28,759 bases of DNA from an uncultured Lachnospiraceae bacterium (GCA_910585005.1 CAJUCN010000029.1:1-28759), one strand, 5' to 3'; shown: positions 1 through 8,175, counted from the first letter of the stretch. Notes: a model not told the origin generated them from the letters alone. A program made the numbers and translations.

Positions 1-84
1 ACTGGGTTTGTAGCCACTTTTTGATTTCACAAGTGTCAAACTCGGGATTATAGCATATTTAAAAGGAAAATACTAGAACTTTCT

Positions 85-130
85 AAAAAAACTGTGAGCA
101 GCGGATCCTTGTTCCGGCTCACAGTTTTAG
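85..130 (-). terminator. Intrinsic terminator of the amt gene
   Basis: A perfect inverted repeat (AAACTGTGAGC with GCTCACAGTTT, about 89-99 and 117-127) encloses a loop of about 17 nt. Read on the minus strand it ends in a T-run, about 45 bp after the stop codon of the Amt-PII gene. Bases 1-84 beyond it show no gene I can support. Confidence 0.88.
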
Positions 131-175
131 ATGTCAGATCTTGCTTACTGTTTTTTATCAGAATGCTTTTGTTTC

Positions 176-1927
176 CTATTCTATATCTTGCAGGGCATCA
201 AATCCCTCTTCTCCCGTACGGATCTTTACCACATTTTCCACGTCATAGACAAAGATTTTTCCGTCCCCGATATGCCCTGTGTAAAGGATCTTCTTTGCTG
301 TCTCAATGACGCTTGTTACAGGAACCTTGCTGACCACGATATCCACCTGGATCTTCGGCAGCAGATTTGCTTCCACCTGAACTCCACGGTAATACTCCGG
401 CTTTCCTTTCTGTATGCCGCAGCCTAACACATGAGAAACAGTCATCCCTGTAATTCCAATATTCATCAATGCAGTCTTTAAAGTCTCGAACCTGGATTCC
501 TTGCAAATAATTTCAATCTTCGTAAATTTGGGCGTACCCTCTTCAAATACAGGAACTTTCTTTACCGGAACGGCTTCTGCCACCGGTATTTCTCCACGAA
601 CCGCCACCGCTTCTTCAAATCCATAATCCAAACTCTCAACTGCCGGAGCAAAATCTGCATAGGCGCTGGGAAGTCCATGTTCCGTGCAGTCAAGCCCTTT
701 TATTTCCTCCTCTTGCGAAACACGCAGACCTATCGTCTTTTTGATCAGGATAAAGACCACACTCATAAGCGCAAAAGTCCATGCCAGCACTGCAATGATA
801 CCAATCGTCTGTACGCCGAGCAACCGGATATTTCCTGTATAAAAAAATCCTTTCAGACCTGCCGGAGCAGACGGACTGGCCAAAAGCCCTACAGCCAGCG
901 TTCCCCAGATACCGTTTGCCAAATGGACGCCCACAGCGCCTACCGGATCATCTATGTGGAGCTTCAAATCCAGGAATTCCACAACCGCTACCACAAGAAT
1001 GCCGGAAACCACCCCGACAACTGCCGAACCCAAAGCATCCAACGCATCGCATCCGGCCGTGATTCCCACTAATCCAGCCAAAGAGGCATTCAGACACATG
1101 GAAACATCCGGCTTGCCGTTTTTGATCCATGTATAAACCATCGTGGTGCAGGTCGCCACTGCCGGAGCAATGGTCGTTGTCAAAAAAATAGAGGCCAGGG
1201 AGTCGCCGCTCCAGGCTGCCGCACCGTTAAACCCATACCAGCCAAACCATAGGATAAAACAGCCCAACGCCCCTAAAGTAATGGAATGCCCCTGGATCGC
1301 ATTCACCTTTTTTACTTTTCCCCTTTTGTCCTTTATGTATTTCCCGAGACGGGGACCAACCATAACCGCACCGATCAACGCCGTAATGCCGCCCACAGAA
1401 TGGATTGCCGCCGAACCTGCAAAGTCATGAAATCCAAGTTTTGCAAGCCATCCCTGGGAATTCCACACCCATCCGGCTTCAACGGGATAGACAAACAAGG
1501 AGATCACACCGGAATAAATACAATAGGAACTAAACTTTGTCCTCTCCGCCATAGATCCTGACACGATGGTTGCCGCTGTCGCACAAAATACCAGATTAAA
1601 TACGAAACTTGACGCATTTCCTTCAATAAATCCTCCAAAGTCTGTAAAGATACTCAGGTTTGGAATTCCGATAAAACCGAAAACATAGTCTTCCGCCATC
1701 ATAAGGCTAAAACCGAGCAGGACAAATCCTACCGTCCCGATACAGAAATCCATCAGGTTCTTCATAATAATGTTACCTGCGTTTTTTGCCCGGGTAAACC
1801 CAGTCTCCACCATTGCAAAGCCTGCCTGCATAAAAAATACAAGGGCGGCTCCGATCAGAAACCAGACACCGAACACTTCTCCTGTGACCGCTTCTTCCAC
1901 AATTTTGGTCATCTCTTCTACTGCCAT
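176..1927 (-). CDS. amt: Ammonium channel Amt fused to a C-terminal PII domain
   Basis: This 583-residue protein is an 11-helix-type Amt/MEP/Rh ammonium channel (about residues 1-405) joined by a linker to a complete GlnB/GlnK-like PII domain (about 465-583). The channel shows the two pore-histidine contexts (AIHSVGG and VHLANGIWG). The PII part shows the T-loop start IQKGKPEYYRG, the IGDGKIFV signature and the C-terminal KIRTGEEG. Family knowledge: PII proteins block Amt pores in response to ATP/ADP and 2-oxoglutarate, so the fusion should be a self-gating channel. Aligned with E. coli GlnB, Tyr46 is kept but Tyr51, the UMPylation site, is Val (YRGVQV against YRGAEY). The start follows GGAGG with 8 nt spacing. 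The gene has its own promoter, a structured leader and a terminator. Confidence 0.95.
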   Translation of the reverse strand: MAVEEMTKIVEEAVTGEVFGVWFLIGAALVFFMQAGFAMVETGFTRAKNAGNIIMKNLMDFCIGTVGFVLLGFSLMMAEDYVFGFIGIPNLSIFTDFGGFIEGNASSFVFNLVFCATAATIVSGSMAERTKFSSYCIYSGVISLFVYPVEAGWVWNSQGWLAKLGFHDFAGSAAIHSVGGITALIGAVMVGPRLGKYIKDKRGKVKKVNAIQGHSITLGALGCFILWFGWYGFNGAAAWSGDSLASIFLTTTIAPAVATCTTMVYTWIKNGKPDVSMCLNASLAGLVGITAGCDALDALGSAVVGVVSGILVVAVVEFLDLKLHIDDPVGAVGVHLANGIWGTLAVGLLASPSAPAGLKGFFYTGNIRLLGVQTIGIIAVLAWTFALMSVVFILIKKTIGLRVSQEEEIKGLDCTEHGLPSAYADFAPAVESLDYGFEEAVAVRGEIPVAEAVPVKKVPVFEEGTPKFTKIEIICKESRFETLKTALMNIGITGMTVSHVLGCGIQKGKPEYYRGVQVEANLLPKIQVDIVVSKVPVTSVIETAKKILYTGHIGDGKIFVYDVENVVKIRTGEEGFDALQDIE

Positions 1928-1946
1928 TTTTTCATCCTCCTCATGT

Positions 1947-2055
1947 TAAGATGAAAGGCGCCCTTCCTGCCTAAGCAAGAAAGACGCCTTCGTCTTTTTT
2001 TTATAAGAAAAAAGACGTCTTTAAGCTTTTGCTTAAAGACGTCCTCGTCCTTTAC
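1947..2055 (-). promoter_or_regulatory. Structured amt leader with overlapping hairpins
   Basis: The AAGACG/CGTCTT word recurs through this leader and allows several pairings on the minus-strand RNA. (a) A 13-bp hairpin ending in six Ts (2007-2043). (b) A pairing of the terminator's last CGTCTTTTTT with AAAAAAGACG just downstream (about 1986-2017), which would break (a). (c) A small AAAGACG/CGTCTTT hairpin (1985-1998 region). (d) A stem made by AAGGCG...CGCCTT with an inner TTCCTGC/GCAAGAA pairing, just upstream of the ribosome binding site. This looks like an attenuation-type leader. I see no canonical ANTAR hexaloop pair and do not know the effector. Confidence 0.55.
2004..2043 (-). terminator. 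Intrinsic terminator between the lipoprotein gene and amt
   Basis: GACGTCTTTAAGC (2014-2026) and GCTTAAAGACGTC (2031-2043) form a perfect 13-bp stem with a 4-nt loop, followed on the minus strand by six Ts. It lies about 60 bp after the lipoprotein stop and could end that transcript. It also lies downstream of the amt promoter, within the first 50 nt of the predicted amt mRNA. Confidence 0.85.
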
Positions 2056-2061
2056 TGTTGC

Positions 2062-2090
2062 ATTATACACAGACAAAAATCATTTGTCAA
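2062..2090 (-). promoter_or_regulatory. Promoter of amt
   Basis: Perfect sigma-A elements on the minus strand: TTGACA (2085-2090), 17 bp spacer, TATAAT (2062-2067). The predicted transcription start is near 2055, so the hairpin at 2014-2043 falls inside the amt transcript. Confidence 0.88.
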
Positions 2091-2101
2091 TCGTAACGTT
2101 A

Positions 2102-2512
2102 TTATTTTGCCTTGAAAGACTTCTCTGCAATTACATTTCCGTCAGCATCAAGGTAACGTACCTTAACCGTACAAGCGCCAGTCTGGCCAATCGCTTCATC
2201 AATCCCTTTTGCCTGCTCCTCAAATACGGAAGCGTTTGCATCAAGAGCTGCTTCAAGCTGTGCACCTGCATCTTCTGGCAATTCCAAACCTGCATCATAC
2301 TGATAAGACATGGTAAAGTCATTTTCCTTTACGTCGATGCTAACAGACATCCCCTGTCCTTCGACTGCCTTCATTTCCTCTTCAAATACTGCCTTAACAG
2401 CGGGATCGTTGTAGTAATCCTCAACTGTCTTCTTAGAACCACATGCGGATACAGCTAAAGTAAGAGTCATAACCACTGCACACGCAATTGCCCTTAAGGT
2501 TCTCTTTTTCAT
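2102..2512 (-). CDS. Small lipoprotein, DUF4854-like
   Basis: This small secreted lipoprotein has a signal peptide ending in the lipobox VSAC (Cys at residue 24 from the chosen start), followed by an acidic mature domain of about 110 residues. Mature features are DYYNDPAVKAVFEEEM and a C-terminal KVRYLDADGNVIAEK strand pair. It resembles the small lipoproteins classed as DUF4854 in Clostridia; function is unknown. Two in-frame ATGs lie six bases apart. The first directly abuts GGAGG and the second sits 6 nt after it, so the second (2512) is the likely start, giving 136 residues. It has its own promoter and probably ends at the hairpin at 2014-2043. Confidence 0.82.
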   Translation of the reverse strand: MKKRTLRAIACAVVMTLTLAVSACGSKKTVEDYYNDPAVKAVFEEEMKAVEGQGMSVSIDVKENDFTMSYQYDAGLELPEDAGAQLEAALDANASVFEEQAKGIDEAIGQTGACTVKVRYLDADGNVIAEKSFKAK

Positions 2513-2605
2513 GATCATCCTCCATTCTTTTTGGCCTGTGACACTTTCACAGAAAATTTTATTCCCCCACTCTTTACAAGTTCAGGGCACCTCACACAAC
2601 TGGAA

Positions 2606-2634
2606 ATTTTACACGCTTTTTACTCATTTGTCAA
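2606..2634 (-). promoter_or_regulatory. Promoter of the DUF4854-like lipoprotein gene
   Basis: TTGACA (2629-2634), 17 bp, TAAAAT (2606-2611) on the minus strand, about 95 bp before the start codon. The -35 region and the five bases after it (TTGACAAATGA) match those of the amt promoter exactly. Confidence 0.8.
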
Positions 2635-2684
2635 TATCTGTCCTGCAATATCTATTTGAAACAGGCGCCGGCCCTCCAACTGCC

Positions 2685-3515
2685 CTATTTCACTGTGAGA
2701 AATCCATAGTACGCCCTGCCGTTTTCCCATAAACCTGTCACTTCATATACATAGCCGCCCACCACGCCATCAAGCACAAATTCCCCATCTTTTTCCCACA
2801 CGGTAACTGCTTCCCCTTCCGGGATCTCCTTCGCGCCTAAAAGCGCCGAATCATAACGGACCACCTGCACTTCCCGGGGCTTTTGGGAGAACGTAAGGGT
2901 GATGTCCAAGGGTTCGGAAATTTTTATATCCGCCAGTTCCTCTCCTGCTTTCCACTGCAACACATGGGCAGCATCCGCCACCACTGCATTGCTCAAGCAA
3001 TCTTCGTCGGTATAAGTCCATTCATATCCTCCACGGTTCACCATTGCCACAACGGACGCCAGATCGGTAGTATATTCCAAATTCAGGGATGGCGGCTCCG
3101 CCGGGTCTGGTTCCGTGTAAATCTCATCCACCAAATACTGGTAAGCGTCTGCATCCTCCGGCTTTCCCTCCGCTATCACTTCCATTTTGGTAATGCCCGG
3201 ATACTGTCCCGGATAAGATTCCAGCATGATCCCATTTCCGTATATTAGAACCATATTTCCCCGGGTTAATTGGCTTTGTGTGATCTTCTTCCCATTCACA
3301 TCATAAATCTCGTCCGGGAATGTGGCAGTAAAAACACCTGCCTGATCCCCCACAAAGATATGTCCCCCCTGGCCAAAAGGGATATACATTGCCGTAATCG
3401 TTTCCTGTTCCATATTGCTCCCCCTTTCTTTCCCCCAAACCATACACACCCCTACGCCAGCAAGCATCAAAATAACTATTACAATGGCAGCCATAACACC
3501 CATTCTCTTATTCAT
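2685..3515 (-). CDS. Membrane-anchored extracytoplasmic protein of unknown function
   Basis: This 276-residue protein has one N-terminal transmembrane or uncleaved signal segment (about 6-28: hydrophobic, ending in VCMVWGKER), so most of it should lie outside the membrane. Residues 40-115 resemble the small beta-barrel of DUF3221-type proteins (HIFVGDQAGVFTATF, GNMVLIYGNGIM, YPGQYPGITKMEVI). The C-terminal part is beta-rich and ends in a YVYEVTGLWENGRAYYGF repeat-like strand. No catalytic motif is evident. The start is supported by AAAAGGAG 5 nt upstream. Bases 3516-3616 contain a widely spaced 8-bp inverted repeat (GCTATGCA at 3533-3540, TGCATAGC at 3589-3596) and no clear terminator. Confidence 0.72.
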   Translation of the reverse strand: MNKRMGVMAAIVIVILMLAGVGVCMVWGKERGSNMEQETITAMYIPFGQGGHIFVGDQAGVFTATFPDEIYDVNGKKITQSQLTRGNMVLIYGNGIMLESYPGQYPGITKMEVIAEGKPEDADAYQYLVDEIYTEPDPAEPPSLNLEYTTDLASVVAMVNRGGYEWTYTDEDCLSNAVVADAAHVLQWKAGEELADIKISEPLDITLTFSQKPREVQVVRYDSALLGAKEIPEGEAVTVWEKDGEFVLDGVVGGYVYEVTGLWENGRAYYGFLTVK

Positions 3516-3616
3516 ATGTTCTCCTTTTCTCTGCTATGCAGCTCTTCCCTTTCTTATTTTTATGAAAGCCTCTTGATATAGTTACGAATGCATAGCGGTT
3601 ATTTTATGGCAATTTC

Positions 3617-4156
3617 TTAATTATTTTTGACACTCCCTTCTTCCAATTCCAATATCCGCAGCTCCAAAGCCGCCTGTAACGGCTGCAAGACCAGTACGGC
3701 AGCCATGCCGTATACCATGGAAAGCGCGATCGGCACAAGTAAATATCCTAAAGAATGAAAATCATCAAACAGATGCAGAGCAAGTAAACCCTGCACAAAT
3801 GCAAGGAACGCGGCAAATCCCAAAACCGTGTTTTTGGCAAGCTTTATGGCTTCCTTTGCCCGTTTTAATTCCATCAGACTTTCCGCTTCTTTCCTCTTTC
3901 CTGCTAATCGAAACGCACGCACAAAGTCCCCCCAAAGCCCACTCAGCATCAGAAATGGCACTGGGGAAATCAATACCACCGTCAGCGCTGGTAAATCAAC
4001 GAACCAGAAAAGAAAATGAAACTGAAATCCCACCACCCAGATACAATATAGCAAAAACAAGACAAACACAGCCAGAACCGATAAAAGATACATTTCCTCC
4101 CCCTTTTGCCTAAAATCTGCCTTTCTCTTGGCATATTTGTTCCACAACAGTTTCAT
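3617..4156 (-). CDS. MotA/TolQ/ExbB-like membrane protein, orphan
   Basis: A protein of about 179 residues with four predicted membrane segments. The second contains a MotA-like stretch (FVDLPALTVVLIS...GLWGDFVRAF), and the last two are followed by QAALELRILELEEG, where MotA-family proteins have their conserved tail. In that family such subunits form proton- or sodium-driven channels with a MotB/ExbD partner; no partner lies in the window. The reading frame is open further upstream, but a TTG at 4219 has no ribosome binding site. The ATG at 4156 overlaps (ATGA) the stop of an 8-codon leader ORF (4153-4176, MHSMENE) that has GGAGG upstream, suggesting coupling. An ATG at 4093 behind GGGGGAGG is the other option. 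It follows the K+ channel gene closely. Confidence 0.55.
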   Translation of the reverse strand: MKLLWNKYAKRKADFRQKGEEMYLLSVLAVFVLFLLYCIWVVGFQFHFLFWFVDLPALTVVLISPVPFLMLSGLWGDFVRAFRLAGKRKEAESLMELKRAKEAIKLAKNTVLGFAAFLAFVQGLLALHLFDDFHSLGYLLVPIALSMVYGMAAVLVLQPLQAALELRILELEEGSVKNN

Positions 4157-4232
4157 TCGTTTTCCATGCTGTGCATGATATCTTCCACCTCCCGGACGAC
4201 CTAATTCACGCATAATCAAGCAAAAAAATTCA

Positions 4233-5177
4233 TTATGAATTCTGACAAATCAAAACATCGCCTTCTCTGATTATATTATCTTCTGACGGAAGCACCACCG
4301 CCCCTTTTCTGACAAATGCAATCACATCAAGGTTATTCTCCTTTTCGATCCTGCTCACTTTCTGCCCCAAAAAAGGACTGGAATCATCCACTGTAACACT
4401 GACCGTTCCTGGTTTCTTTCCGATCTTCTGGCTGCTGTTTTGTATTCTGGTGTATTGTTCCACAAAACCGGCGGAAATAATCCCGGTAGGGATTGCTACA
4501 GCCCCTACGCCCAAGAAGGATATCAGAATTGCCATCAGTCTGCCTGCTACCGTCACCGGGTAAATATCCCCATATCCTACTGTCAGAATCGTAGAGATAC
4601 TCCACCACATACCTGAAAACGCATTGTTGAACACCTCCGGCTGTACCGCATGTTCCGCGCTGTACATGCACAGTGAGGACGCCATCATCAGTATCAATAT
4701 GATAAAAACCGATGAAATGATTTGATTTTTCTTCTCTCGCAGTACCGAAGTGATCACATGAAAGGAATCATAATAATTGTTGATGCGAAACAAATGGAAG
4801 ATCCGCACTACCCGCAGCATCCGAAAAGCAATAAAACCGGACAAAAAGAAGAAAGGCAAAATAGTGAGCAAATCTACCAGACCGTCAAAAGACGTCAAAA
4901 ACCTCCAAACCGCCCGCCACTTTCCTTGTCCCGGATACAAATATCCCGCCGTCCAGATCCGCAGGGCATATTCTACACAAAAGATCCCAACAGTGGCCCC
5001 TTCCGCCCATTTCATAACTGCCGCATATTTGTCCATTTGCGGAAAAGTCTCTAAAAACAAGACCCCAATGTTGATCAAGATCACTGCCACAATAAATATA
5101 TCAAACGCGCGGCTGGCAAAATCGTCCCTTTTTCCTATTTGTATAATATCAAAAATTCGCCTTTTTCTCTTTTCCAT
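4233..5177 (-). CDS. Voltage-gated potassium channel with C-terminal RCK_C/TrkA-C-like domain
   Basis: A 314-residue six-helix cation channel. S1-S4 span about 22-133, with an S4-like voltage sensor bearing Arg119, Arg122, Arg125 and Arg131 (FRMLRVVRIFHLFRI). The pore loop holds the K+ selectivity filter TVGYGD (199-204) and S6 follows (212-238). Residues 257-314 (VSRIEKENNLDVIAFVRKG...REGDVLICQ) match a TrkA-C/RCK_C regulatory lobe without a full Rossmann RCK_N domain. It probably conducts K+ across the cytoplasmic membrane and is gated by voltage and a small cytosolic ligand. The start follows AAGGA at 7 nt. It lies 26 bp after the cardiolipin synthase gene, so co-transcription is likely. 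Confidence 0.9.
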   Translation of the reverse strand: MEKRKRRIFDIIQIGKRDDFASRAFDIFIVAVILINIGVLFLETFPQMDKYAAVMKWAEGATVGIFCVEYALRIWTAGYLYPGQGKWRAVWRFLTSFDGLVDLLTILPFFFLSGFIAFRMLRVVRIFHLFRINNYYDSFHVITSVLREKKNQIISSVFIILILMMASSLCMYSAEHAVQPEVFNNAFSGMWWSISTILTVGYGDIYPVTVAGRLMAILISFLGVGAVAIPTGIISAGFVEQYTRIQNSSQKIGKKPGTVSVTVDDSSPFLGQKVSRIEKENNLDVIAFVRKGAVVLPSEDNIIREGDVLICQNS

Positions 5178-5203
5178 CCATTTGTCCTTATCTGTAAACC
5201 GCC

Positions 5204-6751
5204 TTACATCATAGGCGCAAACAATCGAAATGTCCTGCCCAGAAGCTTTTGAAGAAGAGGAATCTTCCTATAGTACTCCCATGTCACTTCCTGGCATTTC
5301 TTAAGGGTACCCTGAAAATCCTCCTCAATCTTTCCCACCGCCTTATTGTCATAAAAACTTACGCCGCACTCAAAATGATGATAAAAACTCCGGTAATCCA
5401 AATTCACCGTCCCTACCGCCCCACTGATATCATCGGAGACAAACGCCTTGGCATGAATAAATCCAGGGAGATACTCGTAGATCCTGACCCCTGCCCGCAA
5501 AAGCGCCGGATAAAAGGTCCGCGCTATATAATACACAATTTTTTTGTCCGGAATATGAGGAAGGATCATAGCAACCTCTACTCCCCGTTCCGCCGCATAA
5601 CGCATACTGTCCAAAAACCCTTGTTCCACAATAAAATAAGGCGTCATGATGTGCACATACTTAACCGCATTATGGATCATAGACTCATAGACTGTTTTGG
5701 TCAATTCCTCTTTCATAGTTGGTGTCCCGCCATAAGGAATGACAAATCCGTCATGATACAATGGCTGTCCATATTCTATCCCGTCTAAATACTTTCCATA
5801 ATCTTCTTTTCCCTTTTCAGAGACATTCCACATCTGCAAAAACATAACGGTAAAACTTCTGACAGCATCGCCAGTGATCTTCACAGCAACATCCTTCCAA
5901 TGACCGTAAAGAACCTTTTCGTTAATATATTCATCCGCCAGATTGACCCCTCCGGTAAACGCAACCTTCCCATCAATCACCACAATCTTCCTGTGGTCCC
6001 TGTTATTCTGGCTGGTCGAAACAAAGGGAATGATAGGAGCAAACATTTTCGCTTTGATTCCAAACTTTTGAAGCTGCTTGGGATAGTTGTAAGGCAAAAG
6101 CACAATAGAACACATTCCGTCATACATGACCCGGACCTCCACGCCTTCCTTCACCTTTTCTTTCAGGATCTCCAAAACAGCATTCCACATGATCCCTCTC
6201 TCCACAATAAAATATTCCAGGAAAATATACCGCTTGGCCTTTTTTAGTTCCAAAAGGAGATCCGCAAACTTATCTTCCCCCAACGGGTAATAGACCGCCT
6301 CCGAATTGTGGTAAGTAGGATATCCGCCCCGGTGTTCCATATAATGGGAAAATCCCTGATACTGCTTTGGACATTCTTTTAACACTTCTGCAGTTTCCTT
6401 TGCCGTCTGCAACAGCCCTTCTGTCTCCTTAGTCCGCACATACATCTTCGTTTTGAGGCCGATCCCTCCCGCATTTGACATGACAAACACATAGATCAAT
6501 GCTCCTAAAACCGGGAAAATACAAATTGGGATGATCCAGCTAAGCTTAAATTCCGCCGGCTCATCCCTGTTAATGATATAGATGATCAGCACAGCGCCAA
6601 GAAGACTCATCCCCTCCCAAATATAGTGCAGATAGCTTCCCAGCCATAAAAAACTTACCAGCAGTACCAATATTTGTAACAGCACCATTAAAAATATGAT
6701 CAGCATCCGGCTGAAAATGATTTTAAATGCACCGGCTATAAAACGCTTCAT
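5204..6751 (-). CDS. cls: Cardiolipin synthase, phospholipase D superfamily
   Basis: A 515-residue bacterial-type cardiolipin synthase that condenses two phosphatidylglycerols into cardiolipin and glycerol at the membrane. It has two N-terminal transmembrane helices with a PLDc_N-type segment (about 12-92). Two HKD motifs follow: HRKIVVIDGKVAFTGG near 254 and HAKAFVSDDISGAVGTVN near 436. Length and order are as usual for ClsA-type enzymes, and both catalytic His/Lys/Asp sets look intact. The start is preceded by AAGGG at good spacing. Upstream is the pyridoxamine kinase gene (52 bp), downstream the K+ channel; no terminator is visible in between. Confidence 0.93.
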   Translation of the reverse strand: MKRFIAGAFKIIFSRMLIIFLMVLLQILVLLVSFLWLGSYLHYIWEGMSLLGAVLIIYIINRDEPAEFKLSWIIPICIFPVLGALIYVFVMSNAGGIGLKTKMYVRTKETEGLLQTAKETAEVLKECPKQYQGFSHYMEHRGGYPTYHNSEAVYYPLGEDKFADLLLELKKAKRYIFLEYFIVERGIMWNAVLEILKEKVKEGVEVRVMYDGMCSIVLLPYNYPKQLQKFGIKAKMFAPIIPFVSTSQNNRDHRKIVVIDGKVAFTGGVNLADEYINEKVLYGHWKDVAVKITGDAVRSFTVMFLQMWNVSEKGKEDYGKYLDGIEYGQPLYHDGFVIPYGGTPTMKEELTKTVYESMIHNAVKYVHIMTPYFIVEQGFLDSMRYAAERGVEVAMILPHIPDKKIVYYIARTFYPALLRAGVRIYEYLPGFIHAKAFVSDDISGAVGTVNLDYRSFYHHFECGVSFYDNKAVGKIEEDFQGTLKKCQEVTWEYYRKIPLLQKLLGRTFRLFAPMM

Positions 6752-6802
6752 AATGATTCCCTTCTTTCCTCAACCTGTATCTAGCTGATTCATACGCTTT
6801 TT

Positions 6803-7630
6803 CTATAACTCGTGGAGAATTTCTTCAAAGCAGACTCCATTCTTAACAGGTATGTTCATTTCCATGGATACCTGCAGGCTCCGCTTCACAAACCCGGACG
6901 CTTTCTTTACAGATTCCAAAAATGGAACCCCGTTCACCCCGTCCGCGGCAATAATTGATGCAAAAAGATCGCCCGTACCGCACCGCTGTTCCCCTACCCG
7001 GTAGGTCTTAATAAAATGAGGTTCCTTTCCCTTTTCATATACAAAATTTGCGATCAGTTCCCCCTGGGGAATTCCCGTTATGACTATTTTTTCCGGTCCC
7101 ATACTCTCAAGCGCCTTGGCCATGGCCAAAAGTTCCTTCCTGGTCCAGCCCCTCTCCCTGTATGGCGTGTCCGTCAGCTTACACGCCTCCGTCAAATTGG
7201 GAGTAATGATATCCGCCCGGGAAACCAGCCTTTTCATCCCCTGGCACATTTCTTCCGTGTAAATGCTTACGATCTTCCCGTGATCCCCCATCACCGGATC
7301 TACCACCACCACAGTTTCCTCACTTCCAAACCCATCCATAAATTTTTCTATCATTCCAATCTGGTATTCTGATCCTAAAAAACCGGACATAATTCCATCA
7401 AATGACAGCTCAAGACGTTTCCACATATCCAGATATTGGGGAAGCCGATCTGTATAATCATCAAAAAAATACTCTGCATACCCTGCATGATTTGACAAGA
7501 TGGACGTAGGAACCGGACAGCACTGGATCTTCATGTGGGAGATCACTGGGATAGAAACTGCAAGCGCACATCTCCCATAGCCAGTCAGGTCATTGATTGC
7601 CGCTATTTTTTTTTGTCTCTTTTGATCCAT
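6803..7630 (-). CDS. pdxY: Pyridoxamine/pyridoxal kinase (PfkB/ribokinase fold)
   Basis: A 275-residue vitamin B6 salvage kinase that phosphorylates pyridoxamine or pyridoxal with ATP in the cytosol. Evidence: the N-terminal INDLTGYGRCALAVSIPVIS, the VDPVMGDHG segment (about 111-118) and the anion-hole/catalytic GTGDLF with Asp near 221. This pattern is typical of clostridial proteins annotated as pyridoxamine kinase; exact substrate preference cannot be read from sequence, and the symbol is by family resemblance. An in-frame TTG directly precedes the ATG; I take the ATG at 7630. It sits between mscL (54 bp upstream) and cls (52 bp downstream). Confidence 0.88.
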   Translation of the reverse strand: MDQKRQKKIAAINDLTGYGRCALAVSIPVISHMKIQCCPVPTSILSNHAGYAEYFFDDYTDRLPQYLDMWKRLELSFDGIMSGFLGSEYQIGMIEKFMDGFGSEETVVVVDPVMGDHGKIVSIYTEEMCQGMKRLVSRADIITPNLTEACKLTDTPYRERGWTRKELLAMAKALESMGPEKIVITGIPQGELIANFVYEKGKEPHFIKTYRVGEQRCGTGDLFASIIAADGVNGVPFLESVKKASGFVKRSLQVSMEMNIPVKNGVCFEEILHEL

Positions 7631-7683
7631 CAACCCTATCCTAACCTTTCCCGCTTCTTACCATGCTGCTGCCAAACAATGCC

Positions 7684-8103
7684 CTATTCTACAAGCTGAG
7701 AGGTGCAATGAGGACATCTGCTTGCCTCAATAGAAATCTCTTCCTTACAAAAAGGACAAGTCTTGGTAACTGCCAAAGCAGGTTCCTCCTTTTTCTTCCT
7801 GGAAAATTTATTGATCACCTTGATCAACAAAAAGATCACGATGGCAATCAATAAGAAGTTTATGACTGCCGCAATAAAAGCGCCATAATTCAATGTGGCA
7901 GCCCCCTCTCCTTCTCCCAGTACAACACCCAGTGCAGTAAAATCAAATCCACCGGTGAGCAACGATAAAATGGGCATCATCACATCATTGACTAGAGAAG
8001 TCACTATAGCGGTAAATGCCCCGCCTATGATTACGCCCACTGCCATATCCATTACATTCCCTCTGGAAATAAATTCTTTAAACTCTTTCATAAATGCTTT
8101 CAT
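7684..8103 (-). CDS. mscL: Large-conductance mechanosensitive channel MscL with C-terminal zinc ribbon
   Basis: A 139-residue channel that opens under membrane tension to release solutes after osmotic downshock. TM1 (about 15-45, MDMAVGVIIGGAFTAIVTSLVNDVMMP) and TM2 (about 75-98) match MscL well. After the basic cluster FSRKKKEE, the usual C-terminal helix is replaced by a four-cysteine knuckle (Cys116, Cys119, Cys130, Cys133: CPFC...CPHC), a probable zinc ribbon. A longer frame starts at a TTG (8124), but the ribosome binding site AAAGGAG lies inside it, so the ATG at 8103 is the start. A TATAAT at 8139-8144 gives it its own promoter. Confidence 0.93.
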   Translation of the reverse strand: MKAFMKEFKEFISRGNVMDMAVGVIIGGAFTAIVTSLVNDVMMPILSLLTGGFDFTALGVVLGEGEGAATLNYGAFIAAVINFLLIAIVIFLLIKVINKFSRKKKEEPALAVTKTCPFCKEEISIEASRCPHCTSQLVE

Positions 8104-8138
8104 GATACGCTTGTCTCCTTTCAAAACTTATTCTCCCC

Positions 8139-8144
8139 ATTATA
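8139..8144 (-). promoter_or_regulatory. Probable -10 element of mscL
   Basis: TATAAT on the minus strand, 36 bp before the mscL start and just past the helicase stop codon. The -35 (TAGATT at 17 bp) is weak. Confidence 0.5.
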
Positions 8145-8175
8145 CAGGAAAATGTCTCCAAAATCTACCTTAAGC

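Noticed and set aside
1947..2055. amt leader as an ANTAR-type two-hairpin antiterminator
   Set aside because: The visible hairpins have four-base loops (TTTT/AAAA, AAGG, TTAG) rather than paired hexaloops with the conserved A and G.
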